From an uncultured Bacteroidales bacterium (GTDB lineage: Bacteria; Bacteroidota; Bacteroidia; Bacteroidales; Paludibacteraceae): a DNA stretch of 47,464 nucleotides. The position numbers and the translations under genes are program-made. Below the pieces are notes generated by a model. It was given only the letters and a program-made list of their open reading frames with translations, made no database searches and was not told the DNA's origin. The stretch lies in assembly GCA_902774075.1 (NCBI GenBank), contig CACYGT010000006.1:1-47464 (forward strand), given 5' to 3'. Below, in pieces: positions 1-8,735 of this stretch (position 1 is the stretch's first letter; every line of letters starts with the position of its first letter).

Positions 1-1
1 C

Positions 2-184
2 GAGATCGAGATCCGTACGCTCTTCACCGAGCGTCTGGAGTGGGTGAATACCCGCGCGAAGAACCTGAGTACGCTGAGTCAGGACCAAGTGGCCTACCTC
101 GCGCAGAAGGACCAGCCGGGTGGCGCGAAGACCTGGAAGTCCTACCTCTGGAAGCTCGCGAAAGCAGCCGTCACAGGCGAGTAA
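2..184 (+). CDS. C-terminal fragment of an unrecognised protein (5' end outside window)
   Basis: An open frame enters from the left edge and ends in TAA, giving about 60 residues that finish with LWKLAKAAVTGE. The frame is chosen because it is open to the edge, has codon use like the neighbouring genes, and is followed after 19 nt by a strong rho-independent terminator. The fragment is polar, rich in Lys, Glu and Gln, with a predicted helical end and no membrane segment. I do not recognise the family and no function is proposed. It converges with the minus-strand genes that begin to its right. Confidence 0.55.
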   Translation, partial: EIEIRTLFTERLEWVNTRAKNLSTLSQDQVAYLAQKDQPGGAKTWKSYLWKLAKAAVTGE

Positions 185-203
185 TCGCTACCCACCTATC
201 GAA

Positions 204-232
204 GAGCACCTCAAGCGAGGTGCTCATTTTTT
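204..232 (+). terminator. Rho-independent terminator of the leftmost gene
   Basis: A perfect 8-bp stem (GAGCACCT / AGGTGCTC) with a 6-nt loop is followed by A and six T. It lies 19 nt after the stop of the plus-strand gene. Its T-tract touches the stop codon of the convergent Sel1-like gene, so the two transcription units meet here. Confidence 0.9.
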
Positions 233-410
233 ATCCGTTATTGTCGGGGTTGGAGTGGTAGTCGAGGTAGCGCTGGGCGTCGTAGTTGCCTAAGCGGGCG
301 GCTTCGTGGATCATATCGACGCCTTTCCATTGCTCGGATTTGACCGGGCCATCCGCGAGACGAAGACCTTCTTCGAACAGCTCTTGTGCTTTGTCAATAG
401 TCTTACTCAT
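231..410 (-). CDS. Small Sel1-like repeat protein (59 aa)
   Basis: The protein starts MSKTIDKAQELFEEGLRLAD and holds one clear Sel1-type helix pair, about residues 32-52 (KGVDMIHEAARLGNYDAQRY), with the usual Ala-Ala, Gly and Ala-Gln-Tyr positions. Sel1 repeats are TPR-like scaffolds for protein interaction. A longer reading from 443 would overlap the upstream gene and adds residues unlike the family, so the ATG at 410 is preferred. It is the last gene of the long minus-strand block, 17 nt after the amidase-like gene. There is no signal peptide, so it is probably cytoplasmic. A single repeat is too little to infer a partner. Confidence 0.7.
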   Translation of the reverse strand: MSKTIDKAQELFEEGLRLADGPVKSEQWKGVDMIHEAARLGNYDAQRYLDYHSNPDNNG

Positions 411-427
411 ATGCTTTGGATTATATA

Positions 428-2623
428 TTATTCTAACAGCCACTCAATGGAGCGTTTGTATATCTTCTCGAAGTCCGTTACGGCCTCGAGCGGGAAGCCA
501 TAGACGAGGGATTTATGCGGCACTCCGACTGCTGCCGTACAGCGCATATCCATGTACTTGGCCATTGGAACGGCCTCTTCTGATTCGGGCTTGAGACCCT
601 CCGGCGTGCAGGTGAAGAGTTGTTCTTCGTTGGGCGTCAATACCAGCTGGTAGAAGCGATGGAGCGGGCTGGTGATATGGCCGTTATGCGTTGCTTTTGC
701 GGCATAATAGGAGGTGTGCAGTACCTGTTTGGTCCACACGGGATCGATAGCGCTCAGGTGGTCGGTGCTGAGCAGCAGACGTCCTCCGGTATGGAGGTAG
801 TTCGCCAGTTCAAGGCTGCTCTTGAAGGGTATCGGCTGACGTTGCCGTCCGCAGATATAGTCCACCAGCGCAAAGGTGCTGTCGGCCCGGAAGAAGTCCG
901 CGGTGCAGCTGACATAACTGATGCGCATCTTACGCAGCACATGTCCGTGCCGGGTACTCCAGTCGCGGGTGTTACCGATAGTGAGTTGGCCTGCGTGGTC
1001 GCGGTAACACGATCCCCAGCCGCAGTTATCGTCATTGAGCCACATACAGCTGCGGGTGAAGTTCCACTGCTCGCCGATATAGGCACAACTGAAGCGGTCC
1101 TCGCAGGCATAGCTGCCCGGCACGATACCGGCATAGGTCGAATCGGCGAACCACTCCGGACCATAGACATCGTCGAAACCGTCCACGATGAGGGCTGTAG
1201 GACTCTCGTCGCGCTCGCTCCAATAAGCGCTGATGACCGGCGAGGGTAGGCTCAGACCGCCGTCATCGCCTGCCACAACGTAGTAGTTATACTGCACGCC
1301 GCGCAGGAAAGGCAATTGGATCTCTGTTTTCTTCTCTACCTGCAGTACGTTCCACTCGTCCTCGTTGGCCTGCACATAGACCATGTAATAGGATGGGGTG
1401 GCCGTCGGCTCGAGTGTGTCAACAGGCGCCTGCCAACGCAGGATACCTTTGGTGTCGATGGCTAACTGCTGCACGGGAAGGGGCTGCACGACGGCGGATT
1501 TACCGTTAAGGTACTTGAGGATACCTTTGTAGAGCGCCCGCGCGGCGGTGAAACGGAACTTCGGGTCCAGACCGTATTTCATATCCGCCATGTTCTTGTG
1601 GCTGAGCAACTCCATCAGTACGCATGGAACGACCGGCACACGGCTCTCGCAGTAATTGGCTTCTTTGAGTTGGCGGCGTGTCCATTCGGGCGCTATATGG
1701 CGCACATCCTGTGTGAGTTGGGTCTGTATGAAATCGCCTAAGTTACGGTTGATACGCTCTCTGTCCCGGCCGTCTCGCAGCACGGTGTGACCGCTGTCAT
1801 CCTTGGCGGTGTAGATACAGAGCGAGCCGACGATGGTGCTGTCGTCTCCGCTGTCCAGACCGTCCGTGTGCAGGGCCATACAGAGGTCGATGGGCACATC
1901 AAGCGAGTTAACCCACAACGCCCGACATTTCATGTCGTCTTTGTATTCATCGCCCTCGTAGAGGTCCCAGATGGTGGAATCGGCTCCTTGTGCGATGAGC
2001 CAATAGCGTGCGCCCTCGGTCCACTGCGGCATTCCGGACTGGCCCTGTTCCTGATGCTCAAGTCCTGCGCGGGGCATATAGACGGTCGCGCCGGCGTTCT
2101 CTAACATCTTACGCACCAGACGGATATACTCCTGCGAGTAGAGGTCTTCGACGGTCGTCCAGAGGGTGGCACGCTGCCATATCCACTCGTTGCGGTCTCT
2201 ATTAAAATAGAGACCATGACTCGGCCAGAGCGCTATGTTCCGTTCCGTAAGGTCATTCTGCTTTCCGGTTACCAGGATGCCTTTGGCGCAGTCGGTGACG
2301 AGCGTCTCGATATCGGTATTGGCGCTGTAAATGGTGACGATACCGTTCTCATGGCCCAGTACCCACCGACTCACATCGCGCTTGATATCACGTATAAGCG
2401 CCGAGGTCCACCGCACATCTTTGAGCGTCGCGTTGGTCCTGAGCGTCACCTTATTGCCGTTCACCCGCATACTCTTCACACGTACAGGCGGAGACCACAG
2501 GCTGGAGAAGCCCGTGAAGGCAGTCAATGAATCGCCTAAATGTTCCAATTCTCCATGTGCCTGTACCGGTAGGACAGACAGGAGGCACAAGATAGCTATG
2601 ATTAGTGCACTAATTCTTCTCAT
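428..2623 (-). CDS. Secreted amidase_3-like protein of the Bacteroidota 'xanthan lyase' family
   Basis: The ATG at 2623 gives a signal peptide starting MRRISALIIAILCLLSV and a mature protein of about 700 residues. The N-terminal half resembles N-acetylmuramoyl-L-alanine amidases of the amidase_3 type: a WPSHG motif, a TVEDLYSQEY helix, an ALHTDG segment and LMELLSHKNMADM, which would supply zinc-ligand histidines and the catalytic glutamate. A fibronectin-III-like segment follows (about residues 385-470), then a long C-terminal domain I cannot assign. Homologues are often called xanthan lyase in Bacteroidota genomes, a name with little biochemical support; peptidoglycan hydrolysis is an inference. 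The start overlaps the end of the TraB-like gene by 14 nt, which suggests translational coupling. Confidence 0.75.
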   Translation of the reverse strand: MRRISALIIAILCLLSVLPVQAHGELEHLGDSLTAFTGFSSLWSPPVRVKSMRVNGNKVTLRTNATLKDVRWTSALIRDIKRDVSRWVLGHENGIVTIYSANTDIETLVTDCAKGILVTGKQNDLTERNIALWPSHGLYFNRDRNEWIWQRATLWTTVEDLYSQEYIRLVRKMLENAGATVYMPRAGLEHQEQGQSGMPQWTEGARYWLIAQGADSTIWDLYEGDEYKDDMKCRALWVNSLDVPIDLCMALHTDGLDSGDDSTIVGSLCIYTAKDDSGHTVLRDGRDRERINRNLGDFIQTQLTQDVRHIAPEWTRRQLKEANYCESRVPVVPCVLMELLSHKNMADMKYGLDPKFRFTAARALYKGILKYLNGKSAVVQPLPVQQLAIDTKGILRWQAPVDTLEPTATPSYYMVYVQANEDEWNVLQVEKKTEIQLPFLRGVQYNYYVVAGDDGGLSLPSPVISAYWSERDESPTALIVDGFDDVYGPEWFADSTYAGIVPGSYACEDRFSCAYIGEQWNFTRSCMWLNDDNCGWGSCYRDHAGQLTIGNTRDWSTRHGHVLRKMRISYVSCTADFFRADSTFALVDYICGRQRQPIPFKSSLELANYLHTGGRLLLSTDHLSAIDPVWTKQVLHTSYYAAKATHNGHITSPLHRFYQLVLTPNEEQLFTCTPEGLKPESEEAVPMAKYMDMRCTAAVGVPHKSLVYGFPLEAVTDFEKIYKRSIEWLLE

Positions 2624-3518
2624 CTTTCTTAAATCGTATTCCTCTGTTGACGGGCCGAACACGGTATCCCGCCGCTCTCAATTGTTGGATCAGGCCCTTG
2701 TCCCCGCCCAGATAGATGGCATTGAGCGTAATAAACGCTCTGCCTTCCAAGAGGTAGGGCTGCAGGCGCTTGACCCATTCTTTGTTGCGTTGACAATAGA
2801 CCTTATAGTCCGAAAAAGATATACTCGTTGTGTTATTCGGTCCCTCCACCTGGAACGCTATATCCGTCAGACGTCCGTCTCGATACATGTCCCGGATCGT
2901 GCGTTCCTGCTTGACCTCGTTCTCCGGATACTCGATGACCTTGAGCAATTCTTTGCATTGCCAGTGAAACGGCTCGCGGTCAAAAAGCATATACATCGTC
3001 TCTCCGATATTGTCCAGACCGATGACCGGTATGTTGCGTTCTGCCGCTACCGATTCAAAGAAACTCTCCATCGATTTCTGCTCGTCAAACTGCAGCCATT
3101 GCTTGAGCAATTCTACCCGAAACATCTCCGTCAGATAGGACGGTTTCATTCTACACAACTTATCCAAACCGAGCCCTAAGTTAATGCGAAGGCTATTGTC
3201 GATATACTCATACTCCTTTTCGCTATAAAAATTACTCAGTTTGACTGAGTCGGGTAGCACGGCTGCCTGGCGTAGTGCAGCGATGGCTTGGTAGTCCTGC
3301 ATGGCGAACTCCGTGATGACTTTGTTGCACTTGCTAAAGCACTTGAAGACGTTCGGTATCGTGTCCAGAAACTGCATAGGCACGAGGCGATTTGTGGCCA
3401 ATAAATACGACTTCTGCTTGCTACTACGCCCGCTGATCTCGTAGAGGACTTGAGCGTTGCAAACGGAAAGCTGAAAACTGAAAACGGAAAGGACAAATAT
3501 GTATCGTAGGATTCTCAT
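2610..3518 (-). CDS. TraB/GumN-like secreted protein with degenerate histidine motifs
   Basis: 302 residues with an N-terminal signal peptide (VLSVFSFQLSVCNAQ) and the overall layout of the TraB/PrgY/GumN family. The C-terminal RNKEW and GLIQQLRAAGYRVRPVN segments match the family end. The two histidine motifs expected in the family (a GT-x-H near the N-terminus and a G-x-x-H-L near the C-terminus) read LLATNRL and LNAIYLGG here, so both histidines seem lost. A changed or lost enzymatic role is therefore likely. The start overlaps the TPR gene stop as ATGA. The signal peptide is encoded by repeated GGAAAG/TGAAAAC words (complement), part of the low-complexity family described in the findings. 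Confidence 0.7.
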   Translation of the reverse strand: MRILRYIFVLSVFSFQLSVCNAQVLYEISGRSSKQKSYLLATNRLVPMQFLDTIPNVFKCFSKCNKVITEFAMQDYQAIAALRQAAVLPDSVKLSNFYSEKEYEYIDNSLRINLGLGLDKLCRMKPSYLTEMFRVELLKQWLQFDEQKSMESFFESVAAERNIPVIGLDNIGETMYMLFDREPFHWQCKELLKVIEYPENEVKQERTIRDMYRDGRLTDIAFQVEGPNNTTSISFSDYKVYCQRNKEWVKRLQPYLLEGRAFITLNAIYLGGDKGLIQQLRAAGYRVRPVNRGIRFKKDEKN

Positions 3519-5473
3519 TTAAATCTTGTTATCAAGTTATATGCCTGGTAGATGCCGAGTTCGCCGGCTTTACTGAGGTCCGCGAGACCTTTCTCGTTCT
3601 CGCCGATATAAATATAGGTCAGACCTCTATTGAAATAGGACTCAGCAAAGTCCGCGTCTTTGTCTAAGGCCAGGCTGTAAAAACGGATGGCCTCGGTGTA
3701 GTCGCGTTGGGAACAGAGGATATTGGCTTTGTTGTAGTACGCAAAACTGAAGTTAGGCTGCAGTGTCAACACCTGGTTATAGTCCCGCAGGATCAGTTCG
3801 CGGTCTATCTCCTCCATGTGACAGCGCCAGTTGGCTCGGCAGAAACAGATGATCGGTTCCAAGTTCGCGTCTGCTATCACAACGGCCTTGGTGCAGTCAT
3901 CCACGGCGCTGGCAAAGTCCTTGATGATCGCAAACTCCATCGCCCGCGTGAAGTATAAGATAGCGCTGGGTGCCTCGTCGATGAGCGCAGAAAGGCGGTT
4001 GATCTCCGCAAAATGGAAATCCACCATCTCCGCCGTGAGAGCAAGTTCCTGATTCGTGAACTGCAGCGCAGCCGGCAGTGCCTCTTGCTTGTTGAGCGCT
4101 TCTACCAAAGGGTGGTAGTAGTTCGTGCGCCTCAGACTCAGGTCTTGGCTGTAATAACTGAGTCCGATATTGGGCTCGTTCACAACGTCTTGGTACTTTC
4201 TCTGCACTTGTCCGCGTGTCTGCGAGTCGTATTTCTGCTCCTCGTCGGGTATGTCCGTTTGATTCTGTGCCGTAGAGGTAGAGAACTCCTTACGGCGGTC
4301 TTTCTTCTGCGGCTGGGCGTTAGCAATGAGCATATCGGTCTTTGGCTGCGCCGCTTGTTGGGCCTGTATCGCTTCTTTCTTAGCCTCTAAGTCATGCGCT
4401 TTCTGGCGGTATTTGTACGCCGCTACTTGATTTCCTTGTTGCGTCTTGGCCTGCGCCGCCAGGTAATAGCTCGGCAGGAAATACGGATAGCGGGCGATCA
4501 TGGAGTCCATGTCCACGACGACCTCATTCCATTGCTTGAGCTGCATGAGTACCAAGCCACGCTGGTAACGTAACTCGGTGCGTTCCGGCGCCAAAGAGAT
4601 GGCGGTATTGAAGTCCTCTAAGGCCTTGTTGTAGTCACCCACTTCCTGGCGCATGATACCTCTGTTGTAGTAGCAGTCCGCATCGCGCGGGGCGATCTTA
4701 ACGGCTGAGTTATAGTCACTTAGCGCACCGCGGTAGTTGTGGCGACGATAATGAATCACGCCGCGGTTGATATAGTCTCCGGCCCATTTGCTGCCGAGGT
4801 TGATGGCTTGGGTGAGTTGTACGTAGGCTTCGTCTTCTTTATTAAGCATCAGATTCGTCACGCCTAAGGCAGACCATATGGCAGGGTTGGTCTTATCGTA
4901 TTTGGCAGCCTGCTCAAAAGCCTCGAGTGCTACTAAAGTATCTCCTTTGAGGATGCAGACATGTCCTTTCTCGCTCCATGTGGAGGCAGAGTGGGGTTCA
5001 CGACGCAGCAGTTGGTCGATATCGTCCAGCGCCGCCTCGTACTGCTTACGCTGCGCGCGCGTGTCTGCACGCAATAATAAATAGGTGTGGTTCTCCGGCG
5101 AGAAGATCAGTGCCTGTGTGTAGTCCTCTTCCGCTTTCTCCAGTTCGTTGAGCTGCCGGTAGATATAGCCGCGGGCATAGTAACAGCCGGGAGAGAAGGG
5201 GTTGCGTTCGATCGCGGCATTGCAGTCCCTGAGTGCGCCTTGGTAGTCCTCCAGTTGTATCTTGGCGATCGCGCGGTAGAAATAGGGCTCGCTTAAATAG
5301 GGCTTAAGCCGTATGACCTGGTTGAAGTACTGGATGGAGAGGACGTAATCCTCAAAATACAAGGCGTTCCTACCGATCGCGGTGATGCGTTCGGTATTGA
5401 GCTGAGCCTTTGCCGGAGCAAGGAATAAGGACAAAAGACAAAGGACGAATATGTATTTACTTACAGCCTTCAT
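3515..5473 (-). CDS. Secreted tetratricopeptide repeat protein (652 aa)
   Basis: An N-terminal signal peptide (YIFVLCLLSLFLAPAKAQ) is followed by a tandem array of at least ten TPR units up to about residue 360. They show the usual A-Y-x-N-R-G, YxxALxDY and P-x-x-A/P pattern, such as YYNRGIMRQEVGDYNKALED. A polar, Gln-rich linker near residues 365-430 leads to a second block of TPR units at the C-terminus. Such proteins are periplasmic or surface scaffolds in Bacteroidota; no catalytic motif is visible. The start lies inside the end of the PBP transpeptidase fragment (17-nt overlap), so the gene is cotranscribed with it and may be linked to envelope assembly, which is inference. Confidence 0.85.
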   Translation of the reverse strand: MKAVSKYIFVLCLLSLFLAPAKAQLNTERITAIGRNALYFEDYVLSIQYFNQVIRLKPYLSEPYFYRAIAKIQLEDYQGALRDCNAAIERNPFSPGCYYARGYIYRQLNELEKAEEDYTQALIFSPENHTYLLLRADTRAQRKQYEAALDDIDQLLRREPHSASTWSEKGHVCILKGDTLVALEAFEQAAKYDKTNPAIWSALGVTNLMLNKEDEAYVQLTQAINLGSKWAGDYINRGVIHYRRHNYRGALSDYNSAVKIAPRDADCYYNRGIMRQEVGDYNKALEDFNTAISLAPERTELRYQRGLVLMQLKQWNEVVVDMDSMIARYPYFLPSYYLAAQAKTQQGNQVAAYKYRQKAHDLEAKKEAIQAQQAAQPKTDMLIANAQPQKKDRRKEFSTSTAQNQTDIPDEEQKYDSQTRGQVQRKYQDVVNEPNIGLSYYSQDLSLRRTNYYHPLVEALNKQEALPAALQFTNQELALTAEMVDFHFAEINRLSALIDEAPSAILYFTRAMEFAIIKDFASAVDDCTKAVVIADANLEPIICFCRANWRCHMEEIDRELILRDYNQVLTLQPNFSFAYYNKANILCSQRDYTEAIRFYSLALDKDADFAESYFNRGLTYIYIGENEKGLADLSKAGELGIYQAYNLITRFK

Positions 5474-6740
5474 TTGGGTTAAACCATGCCGGCACGTCGA
5501 ACTCCTCTTCGGGGTTATAACCTAACTCTTCATCGGCCAGCACTTTTTGCATATACAGTGCGCAGACAGGTAGGGCCATAGCGGCGCCTTGACCTTCGGC
5601 CATGTTATCGAAATGGATACCGCGGTCCTCGCCGCCTACCCAGGTACCGCAGACGAGCGAAGGGGTGAAGCACATGAACCAACCGTCGGAGTTGTTGTTC
5701 GTTGTGCCGGTCTTACCGCCCATCGGGGCCTTGATGCCATAACGGTAACGCATACGTACGCCTGTGCCGTGGTCGAGCACCTCGCGGAGCATATAAATCA
5801 TCTTATATGCCGTCGTCTCGCTGATGATCTCGTGCGTACGCGGGGTGAAGGTACCGATGACATTGCCTTTGTTGTCCTCGATATGCGTCACATACAACGG
5901 CTCGGTACGGATACCCTTGTTAGCAAAGGTCGTATAGGCGTCTACCATCTCTTCCACGCTCACCTCGCACGGTCCTAAGCAGAGCGAGATGACAGGGTCT
6001 AACTGGCCTTGGATACCAAACGAGCGCATCATCTTGACGAGCTGTTCGGGCGTGAACATGGACATCAGATAAGCCGACATCCAGTTGGAGGACTCTTTTA
6101 AGCCCCACGCCAAAGTAACGGTGTCGCCTACGTATTTCTCGTGCGTGTCACGCGGTGCCCATACGTCTCCGTTGGGCAGTACGACCGATATCGAGTCATA
6201 GACCCATGTCTCGCAGGGCCATAAGCCTTCGTCCATCGCCAGCGTGTAGAGGTAGGGCTTGACGGTAGAACCGACTTGTCGACGACCTTTGGTACACATA
6301 TCGTACTGGAAATGTGCGAAGTTAGGACCGCCTACATAGGCCTTCACATGCCCCGTATGCGGGTCCATGGACATGAAGCCGCAACGTAAGAAACTCTTCT
6401 GCCATTTGATGGAGTCGAACGGTGTGAGCACGGTGTCTATCATGCCTCTGTCGTAGGTGAAGACCTGCATCTCACGCGGAATACGGAACGATTTGAGGAT
6501 AGAGTCATTGCTGATACCCGCACGTTTCATATTACGATAACGGTCCGTCTGACGCATCGAGCGGTTCATGATACCGTCTATCTCTTCTTTGCTGAGCGAG
6601 GACGAGAACGGTGCGGTCTTTTTTCTCTTCAGTTCCTTAAAGAACGCTGTCTGCTGGGCCTGCATATGTTCGCTCACCGCCTCTTCGGCATAACTCGTAC
6701 TTAGTGCCGTCCGGCTTGCGGGTCTTCTCGATGAAGCCAT
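5457..6740 (-). CDS. Penicillin-binding protein 1A, transpeptidase part (downstream fragment of a broken gene)
   Basis: This frame carries the complete transpeptidase domain of a class A PBP. The SxxK box is GSTVKPY (Ser about residue 158), the SxN box is ESSNW (about 217-219) and the KTG box is GGKTGTT (about 343-345). These residues bind the peptide stem and cross-link peptidoglycan in the periplasm. Authentic homology starts only at YAEEAVSEHM near 6692; the residues before it are the upstream gene read in the wrong frame. The conserved segment that normally joins the glycosyltransferase to this domain, around an IYTTID motif, is absent from all three frames, so the gene has lost about 50 nt and not just one base. 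Whether the fragment is translated by reinitiation is unknown. Confidence 0.85.
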   Translation of the reverse strand: MASSRRPASRTALSTSYAEEAVSEHMQAQQTAFFKELKRKKTAPFSSSLSKEEIDGIMNRSMRQTDRYRNMKRAGISNDSILKSFRIPREMQVFTYDRGMIDTVLTPFDSIKWQKSFLRCGFMSMDPHTGHVKAYVGGPNFAHFQYDMCTKGRRQVGSTVKPYLYTLAMDEGLWPCETWVYDSISVVLPNGDVWAPRDTHEKYVGDTVTLAWGLKESSNWMSAYLMSMFTPEQLVKMMRSFGIQGQLDPVISLCLGPCEVSVEEMVDAYTTFANKGIRTEPLYVTHIEDNKGNVIGTFTPRTHEIISETTAYKMIYMLREVLDHGTGVRMRYRYGIKAPMGGKTGTTNNNSDGWFMCFTPSLVCGTWVGGEDRGIHFDNMAEGQGAAMALPVCALYMQKVLADEELGYNPEEEFDVPAWFNPNEGCK

Positions 6741-7674
6741 AGAGCGCGTTGTTCTCCCACTGCCACAGGTCTAACTTATACTGCTGTTTATTCCACTCGG
6801 AATAGTCGCTCTCTTTGGGCTCTTTGGCGGTCAGGATACCGCGCAGATACTCGCGGAAATAGGGTGCAGGACCTTGTTTGTGGTCCAAGGAACGGAAATG
6901 CAACTCCAGCGGTAAGGCTGCCACCGAGTCACGGGTCGCTTGGTCAATGAAGCCGTATTTCTCCATCTGGCTCAGCACCGTGTTACGGCGGTTGGTCGCA
7001 CGTACCGGATGGCGTACAGGGTTATAGAGCGAGGGGTTCTTACAGAGACCCACTAAGGTCGCCGCCTCTTCTAACTTCAGCGCACGCGGTGTGGTGGAGA
7101 AATAGACCTGCGAGGCCGACTGAATACCTACGGCGTTATAGAGGAAGTCAAACTGATTGAGGTACATGAGCAGGATCTCGTCCTTCGAATAGAGGCGCTC
7201 CAACTTGGTCGCGATGATCCACTCGATAGGTTTCTGCATGGCGCGCTCGAGTTTGTTGTTCGCGCGGGGCGACCATAACTGCTTGGCGAGCTGCTGGGTG
7301 AGGGTAGAGCCGCCACCTGCACGACCGAGTTTAAGGATCGCACGGAACATGGACTTGAAGTCCACGCCCGTATGCTCGTAGAAACGCACGTCCTCGGTAG
7401 CGATGAGCGCGTTGATAAGGTCCGGCGCGAGGTCATCGTACTGCACACCGATACGGTTCTCGTAACGGTAATAACGTCCCAAGGACTGCATGTCCGACGA
7501 GATGATCTCGCTGGCGAAGGTGTTCTTCGGGTTCTGTAACTCCTCCAAAGGCGGCAGATAGCCCAGCGCACCTTTTATGATCAACCACATCACTAACCAA
7601 ATGACCAAAATGCCGCCAAGGAATAGCCCCCAGAACCATAGCATAAATGGCTTGTACCACGATTTCGTTTTCAT
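6637..7674 (-). CDS. Penicillin-binding protein 1A, glycosyltransferase part (upstream fragment of a broken gene)
   Basis: The fragment has a short cytoplasmic N-terminus, one membrane helix (about residues 11-34) and a complete GT51 glycosyltransferase domain. That domain shows ATEDVRFYEHTG with the catalytic Glu near 94, GGSTLTQQLAKQLW (about 121-134) and a YLNQFDFLYNAVGIQSAS helix. It polymerises lipid II into glycan strands. Homology continues to the Lys-Pro-Asp-Gly segment near 6705, then the frame runs out of register and ends with CRRGGERTYAGPADSVL, which is not PBP sequence. Start codon and hemW stop overlap as ATGA. A membrane-bound glycosyltransferase alone might remain active, but cross-linking would depend on the separate downstream fragment. 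Confidence 0.88.
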   Translation of the reverse strand: MKTKSWYKPFMLWFWGLFLGGILVIWLVMWLIIKGALGYLPPLEELQNPKNTFASEIISSDMQSLGRYYRYENRIGVQYDDLAPDLINALIATEDVRFYEHTGVDFKSMFRAILKLGRAGGGSTLTQQLAKQLWSPRANNKLERAMQKPIEWIIATKLERLYSKDEILLMYLNQFDFLYNAVGIQSASQVYFSTTPRALKLEEAATLVGLCKNPSLYNPVRHPVRATNRRNTVLSQMEKYGFIDQATRDSVAALPLELHFRSLDHKQGPAPYFREYLRGILTAKEPKESDYSEWNKQQYKLDLWQWENNALYGFIEKTRKPDGTKYELCRRGGERTYAGPADSVL

Positions 7675-8735
7675 ATCATCAAATCTTCAATTATTCTGTT
7701 TAATATATGTAGTCCCTGCCGGGTCGCTACGATATGTCCGTCTGTTGTCTGATGCAATAGTCCCGCTGCTATCTGTGCGCTTATGTCGGCTCGTATCTCC
7801 GAGCGCAGGATGCCTTTGTTGGTGCGGAGCCCTAACATAATGCGCTCGTTATACCGGTCTTTCTCTGTGAGCGTCTCGCTTCCCCGCACGAAATCCCCTT
7901 GCATATATGCGTTCAGATCTGAGGGATTCCAACTACGCACGGCATTTATATAACTATGTGCACCCGCGCCTATGCCTATGTACGGCGTGCCGTCCCAATA
8001 AGCGCTGTTATGCTGTGCCTCTCTGCCCGGCAAGGCAAAGTTACTGACCTCATAATGCACGAACCCCGCTTGTTGGAGACGCTCACACAGGTAGTCGCAC
8101 ATGCTGATCTCCGTCTCTTCATCGATCGCCTCTATCTGCCCTGCCTCCAGACGCCGGGTCAGCACCGTCCCTTCTTCGTACATCAAGCCGTAACACGAGA
8201 TATGCTGTATGTTCAAGCCTAATGCGGTCTCAATATCTTCTTTCCACTGCTCCATCGTCTGTGTCGGAAGGGCGTAGATGAGGTCGATGGAGATATTGTC
8301 AAATCCTGCCTCTTGTGCCCAACGCACGGCGTGGATGGCTTGCTCGGCATTATGTCTTCGTCCGATCAAGGATAACAAGTTATCCTGAAAGGTCTGAATA
8401 CCTATCGACAGCCGGTTGATGCCTATGCGTCGCAGGGCCTGCAGGTACTCGAGGTCGGCATCTCCCGGGTTGAGCTCCATCGTCACTTCCTTGGCGTTCG
8501 GTGCATCGATGGCCTCCAGGATCCGCTGTATCGCCTCGATAGACAAGGTACTCGGTGTTCCGCCGCCTATATAGATCGTCTTGATCGGTTCACCTGCCTC
8601 GTCTCTGCGTGCGGCTATCTCTTTGAGCACCGCATCGATATACTCCGCTCGTCTCTCCAACTGCGTGGTAGAGAAGAAATCGCAATACAGACACCTCTTC
8701 TTGCAAAACGGAATATGTACGTACAGGCCTGCCAT
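7671..8735 (-). CDS. hemW: Radical SAM heme chaperone HemW
   Basis: 354 residues starting MAGLYVHIPFCKKRCLYCDF, which contains the radical SAM cluster motif CxxxCxxC at Cys11, Cys15 and Cys18. It is followed by IYIGGGTPSTLS (SAM binding) and the HemW-type TVLTRRL and AYWDGTPYIGIGAGAHSY segments. HemW proteins bind heme and deliver it to membrane enzymes; older annotations call them oxygen-independent coproporphyrinogen oxidase. The start at 8735 is chosen because it overlaps the rarA stop as TGATG, a coupling arrangement, and fits the usual family start; an upstream ATG at 8750 would add five residues. Confidence 0.9.
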   Translation of the reverse strand: MAGLYVHIPFCKKRCLYCDFFSTTQLERRAEYIDAVLKEIAARRDEAGEPIKTIYIGGGTPSTLSIEAIQRILEAIDAPNAKEVTMELNPGDADLEYLQALRRIGINRLSIGIQTFQDNLLSLIGRRHNAEQAIHAVRWAQEAGFDNISIDLIYALPTQTMEQWKEDIETALGLNIQHISCYGLMYEEGTVLTRRLEAGQIEAIDEETEISMCDYLCERLQQAGFVHYEVSNFALPGREAQHNSAYWDGTPYIGIGAGAHSYINAVRSWNPSDLNAYMQGDFVRGSETLTEKDRYNERIMLGLRTNKGILRSEIRADISAQIAAGLLHQTTDGHIVATRQGLHILNRIIEDLMI

